A stretch of DNA of 64,000 bases, from NCBI GenBank assembly GCA_024663395.1, contig JANFAH010000013.1, positions 186,001 through 250,000 of the forward strand, read 5' to 3'. The position numbers were made by a program, and so were the translations under genes. This document shows positions 62,501 to 64,000 of this stretch, in pieces; the first letter of the stretch is position 1, and the number at the start of each line of letters is the position of its first letter. This stretch comes from Pisolithus tinctorius. Its lineage: Eukaryota; Basidiomycota; Agaricomycetes; Boletales; Pisolithaceae. The notes under the pieces are model-generated. The model searched no databases and had not been told where the DNA came from. It saw only the letters and a list, made by a program, of their open reading frames with translations.

Positions 62501-63491
62501 TGTGGGTGACACCACAGGTAGTGGGAGTGAAGTGGTTTGGTAGAGGCCACTCTGGGTGAGCCTGTGACACTTTGACTGATGAGATCCCCATGAAAGTTCA
62601 GAGAGTACTGGGCTAGGGGGGATGGAACTCATGGGAGATATGGTTGGAATCTGAAGGAGGGCTGATGATGATGGGAAACTGGCTGGTAGTAGCTGAGGTG
62701 CTGGCCTGGGAGCTGCAGTAAATGGAATTGACTGCATCATATGGCCAGCTGGGCCCAGGTGTGCTGTCATGTTGAGTGCAGCTCTGCTACTTCCCTTGAC
62801 TGGTGAATATGATTCATGATACTCCCTCTGTGCCTGCATGCAAACAGGCTCAGGATGCAATGTACAGTCACAAAGGTGACACAACAGCATAGTGGGGTGG
62901 CTGATGAGCCACAAGCAGCTCGGGTCTGTTTGAGATGTTGCCCACACTAAATACAAGTAATAAGACAAATTCATACAGTACGAGTGAGCAGTAAGCAGGC
63001 AACAGGCATAAATGGAGATAATACAAGCCACCTGGCAATGGATATCCATCAAGAATGATGGGTGATGGGCATGGTGTCAGGAGGGCATTCAGATGGCATA
63101 TGTACACACCAAGCAACATCACCACACATCGAGTACAGATCACAAGAGTGCAATAGTGATGGGTATGGGGTCCAGAATGGCAGGTTGAGAGAGCAGGGGT
63201 GTGGTATTGGGATTGCAGGACAGTGTTGAGCATAGATGACCATAACGATCCAGAGTAGTACTTATGAGCACTGATGATTGCTGCATCATCCCTCGGGGTG
63301 TCCTGGAGGCCAGCAGCAATCTGCTGCCTGTCCTGTTCCTTCTCTAAAGTAATCCATTGTTCGTACATTGCAGTACATATCACCTTTGCCTTGCCACTAA
63401 CCATGGAATGTTCTTCTTTCATTGCATACCCTGGATGCTCAGTAAAATGGTCCCACCACCACCCCTGGCTTGACTGTTTCTTACCCACCAT
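59563..63491 (-). pseudogene. hAT transposase, degraded
   Basis: Transposase of the outer element. From the N-terminus: a BED-finger-like region (KKQSSQGWWWDHFTEHPGY, then a conserved KVICTAMYEQWITLEKEQDR) starting near ATG 63491; a Pro/Ser-rich linker (PQLLPASFPSSSALLQIP) and WTPADQADWERLLARFTAS; the RNase H-like core with TLQCDGWTSENSHHLIGFMI and, across an interrupted intron, GATVIACTTDASGESKKARCL; then WNLIVGDLFKARDD; TRAGIAALFGHLWLCF; and the hAT dimerisation block SLCPNSASCEWLFNMFGEILTK with NRLSTENLTALAELKMYV. It ends DDPDHVFIG at 59563. A frame change after LAWVIL, near 59670, and missing or replaced Cys in the BED region suggest it is dead. An insert at about 61.2-62.1 kb splits the core. 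Confidence 0.82.
61203..62140. other. Pyrimidine-rich insert within the hAT transposase gene
   Basis: About 0.9 kb that separates two adjacent core blocks of the transposase. On the plus strand it is rich in C and T, with TATATAA-like boxes near 61660 and 61760 and no recognisable protein. Its look resembles the LTR-like block at 57.7-58.2 kb and it may be another solo LTR in an intron, but I could not find matching ends or a target duplication. Confidence 0.4.
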
Positions 63492-63757
63492 GAATCTGAC
63501 TTGAAATACTAGTGTCACCTTTGTGTACTTGGTTGAGGACAAAAGTGCATGCCCAAGGGCACATGTATTCAACATGCTCAGGCTGTGACACTGCATGCAT
63601 GTGACATGGCTGCACATCGATTGTCACAAGTGATAAGCACAGCTGCAGAAATTTCTATCTAGGGGAGGACCCAGAAACCACAGAAAGTCATGTTCAAACA
63701 TACATTTACTGACATTCACTGACTTTCCCACAGTTCATGGTCACTGACCATGACCTG

Positions 63758-63781
63758 TGTTCACTGACTGGCAGAACACTG
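63758..63781 (-). repeat. Right terminal inverted repeat of the hAT element
   Basis: Ends GCAGAACACTG, the reverse complement of the left end CAGTGTTCTGC. It is preceded by several TCACTGAC and GGTCAGTGACC-type short repeats, likely subterminal transposase sites. Confidence 0.75.
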
Positions 63782-63789
63782 AGTAATTT
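63782..63789. repeat. Right target-site duplication of the hAT element
   Basis: AGTAATTT, 7 of 8 equal to the left copy AGTAAATT. The remaining 211 bp to the window end lie outside the nest and hold nothing recognised. Confidence 0.7.
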
Positions 63790-64000
63790 TACCAAGTGGT
63801 GGGTAACATGAATGTGAATGTCTTTGTCTTTGATGACAAGGTGGCCTCATATCAATGGTTAGTCATTTGACATGTTTGGGCAGACGTTATTGCTGGAAAC
63901 CACAAATCACATTGAATGAATCATTATTATGAACATCAGTCTACTGTTAGGGACAGATGTATAGTGAGCAGGGAGGGGAGGGGAAACAGTCAGCAAGTTC

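Larger units (their letters stand above)
38129..63781. mobile_element. hAT-superfamily DNA transposon, split by nested insertions
   Basis: The outermost element of the nest. Its ends are 24-bp imperfect inverted repeats starting CAGTGTTCTGC (21 of 24 matched). It is flanked by an 8-bp direct repeat, AGTAAATT on the left (38121-38128) and AGTAATTT on the right (63782-63789), differing at one base. Eight-bp duplications and CAGTG-type ends are typical of hAT. Only 33 bp of the left end precede the CACTA-like insertion; the rest lies at 59365-63781 and contains the hAT transposase gene. Net hAT length, without the inner element, is about 4.45 kb, a usual size. It also carries a pyrimidine-rich insert at about 61.2-62.1 kb. 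Confidence 0.8.

Overview
The window is nuclear DNA of a filamentous fungus, most likely a basidiomycete of the Agaricomycetes. Genes are broken by many 45-70 bp GT-AG introns. There is a fungal-type G-alpha, a CFEM protein, a DUF2828 protein, and transposon families that resemble ones I know from Agaricomycetes. I see no bacterial, viral or organellar genes.

Positions 1-37.7 kb are ordinary host gene space. Three very large or large HEAT-repeat genes dominate it: a Kap121/importin-5 type karyopherin (600-4144, +), the Gcn2 activator GCN1 (26532-17240, -) and the small-subunit processome scaffold UTP20 (37658-28568, -). Between them lie a heterotrimeric G-protein alpha subunit (6998-5454, -), two single-pass membrane proteins (about 8.9-10.4 kb and 26.85-27.5 kb, both +), a GPI-type CFEM protein (13113-12492, -), a broken DUF2828/VWA-like gene (13.59-15.81 kb, +), an Arg-rich unknown (16849-16133, -) and a small multi-exon unknown (28466-27940, -).

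Positions 38.13-63.78 kb are a three-level nest of transposons. The outermost is a hAT element (38129-63781) with near-matching 24-bp ends and an 8-bp target duplication differing at one base. Into it, 33 bp inside its left end, jumped a CACTA/Plavaka-like element (38162-59364) with two 399-bp inverted terminal repeats. Without its insertions it is about 14.5 kb. It holds a degraded transposase plus apparent cargo: a WD40 gene with a hydrophobic C-terminus, divergently paired with a long coiled-coil gene. Into that jumped a Ty3/gypsy chromodomain retrotransposon (44665-51410) with two 816-bp LTRs and a perfect 5-bp duplication (ACAAA). A further solo-LTR-like block sits inside a cargo-gene intron.

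The most striking signal is how these layers decay. The two gypsy LTRs differ by about 20 changes, all transitions and all but one at CpG. Both stop codons in its pol frame, and a catalytic Asp-to-Asn change in RNase H, fit CpG transitions. The older TIR arms differ largely by TG in one arm against CA in the other, as expected if one ancestral CpG decayed on opposite strands. The hAT and CACTA layers look CpG-poor while the gypsy is still CpG-rich. I read this as layered deamination of methylated CpG in silenced transposons.

Coordinates of multi-exon genes are outer CDS limits. Exons were placed by eye from splice signals, frame and recognised protein similarity.
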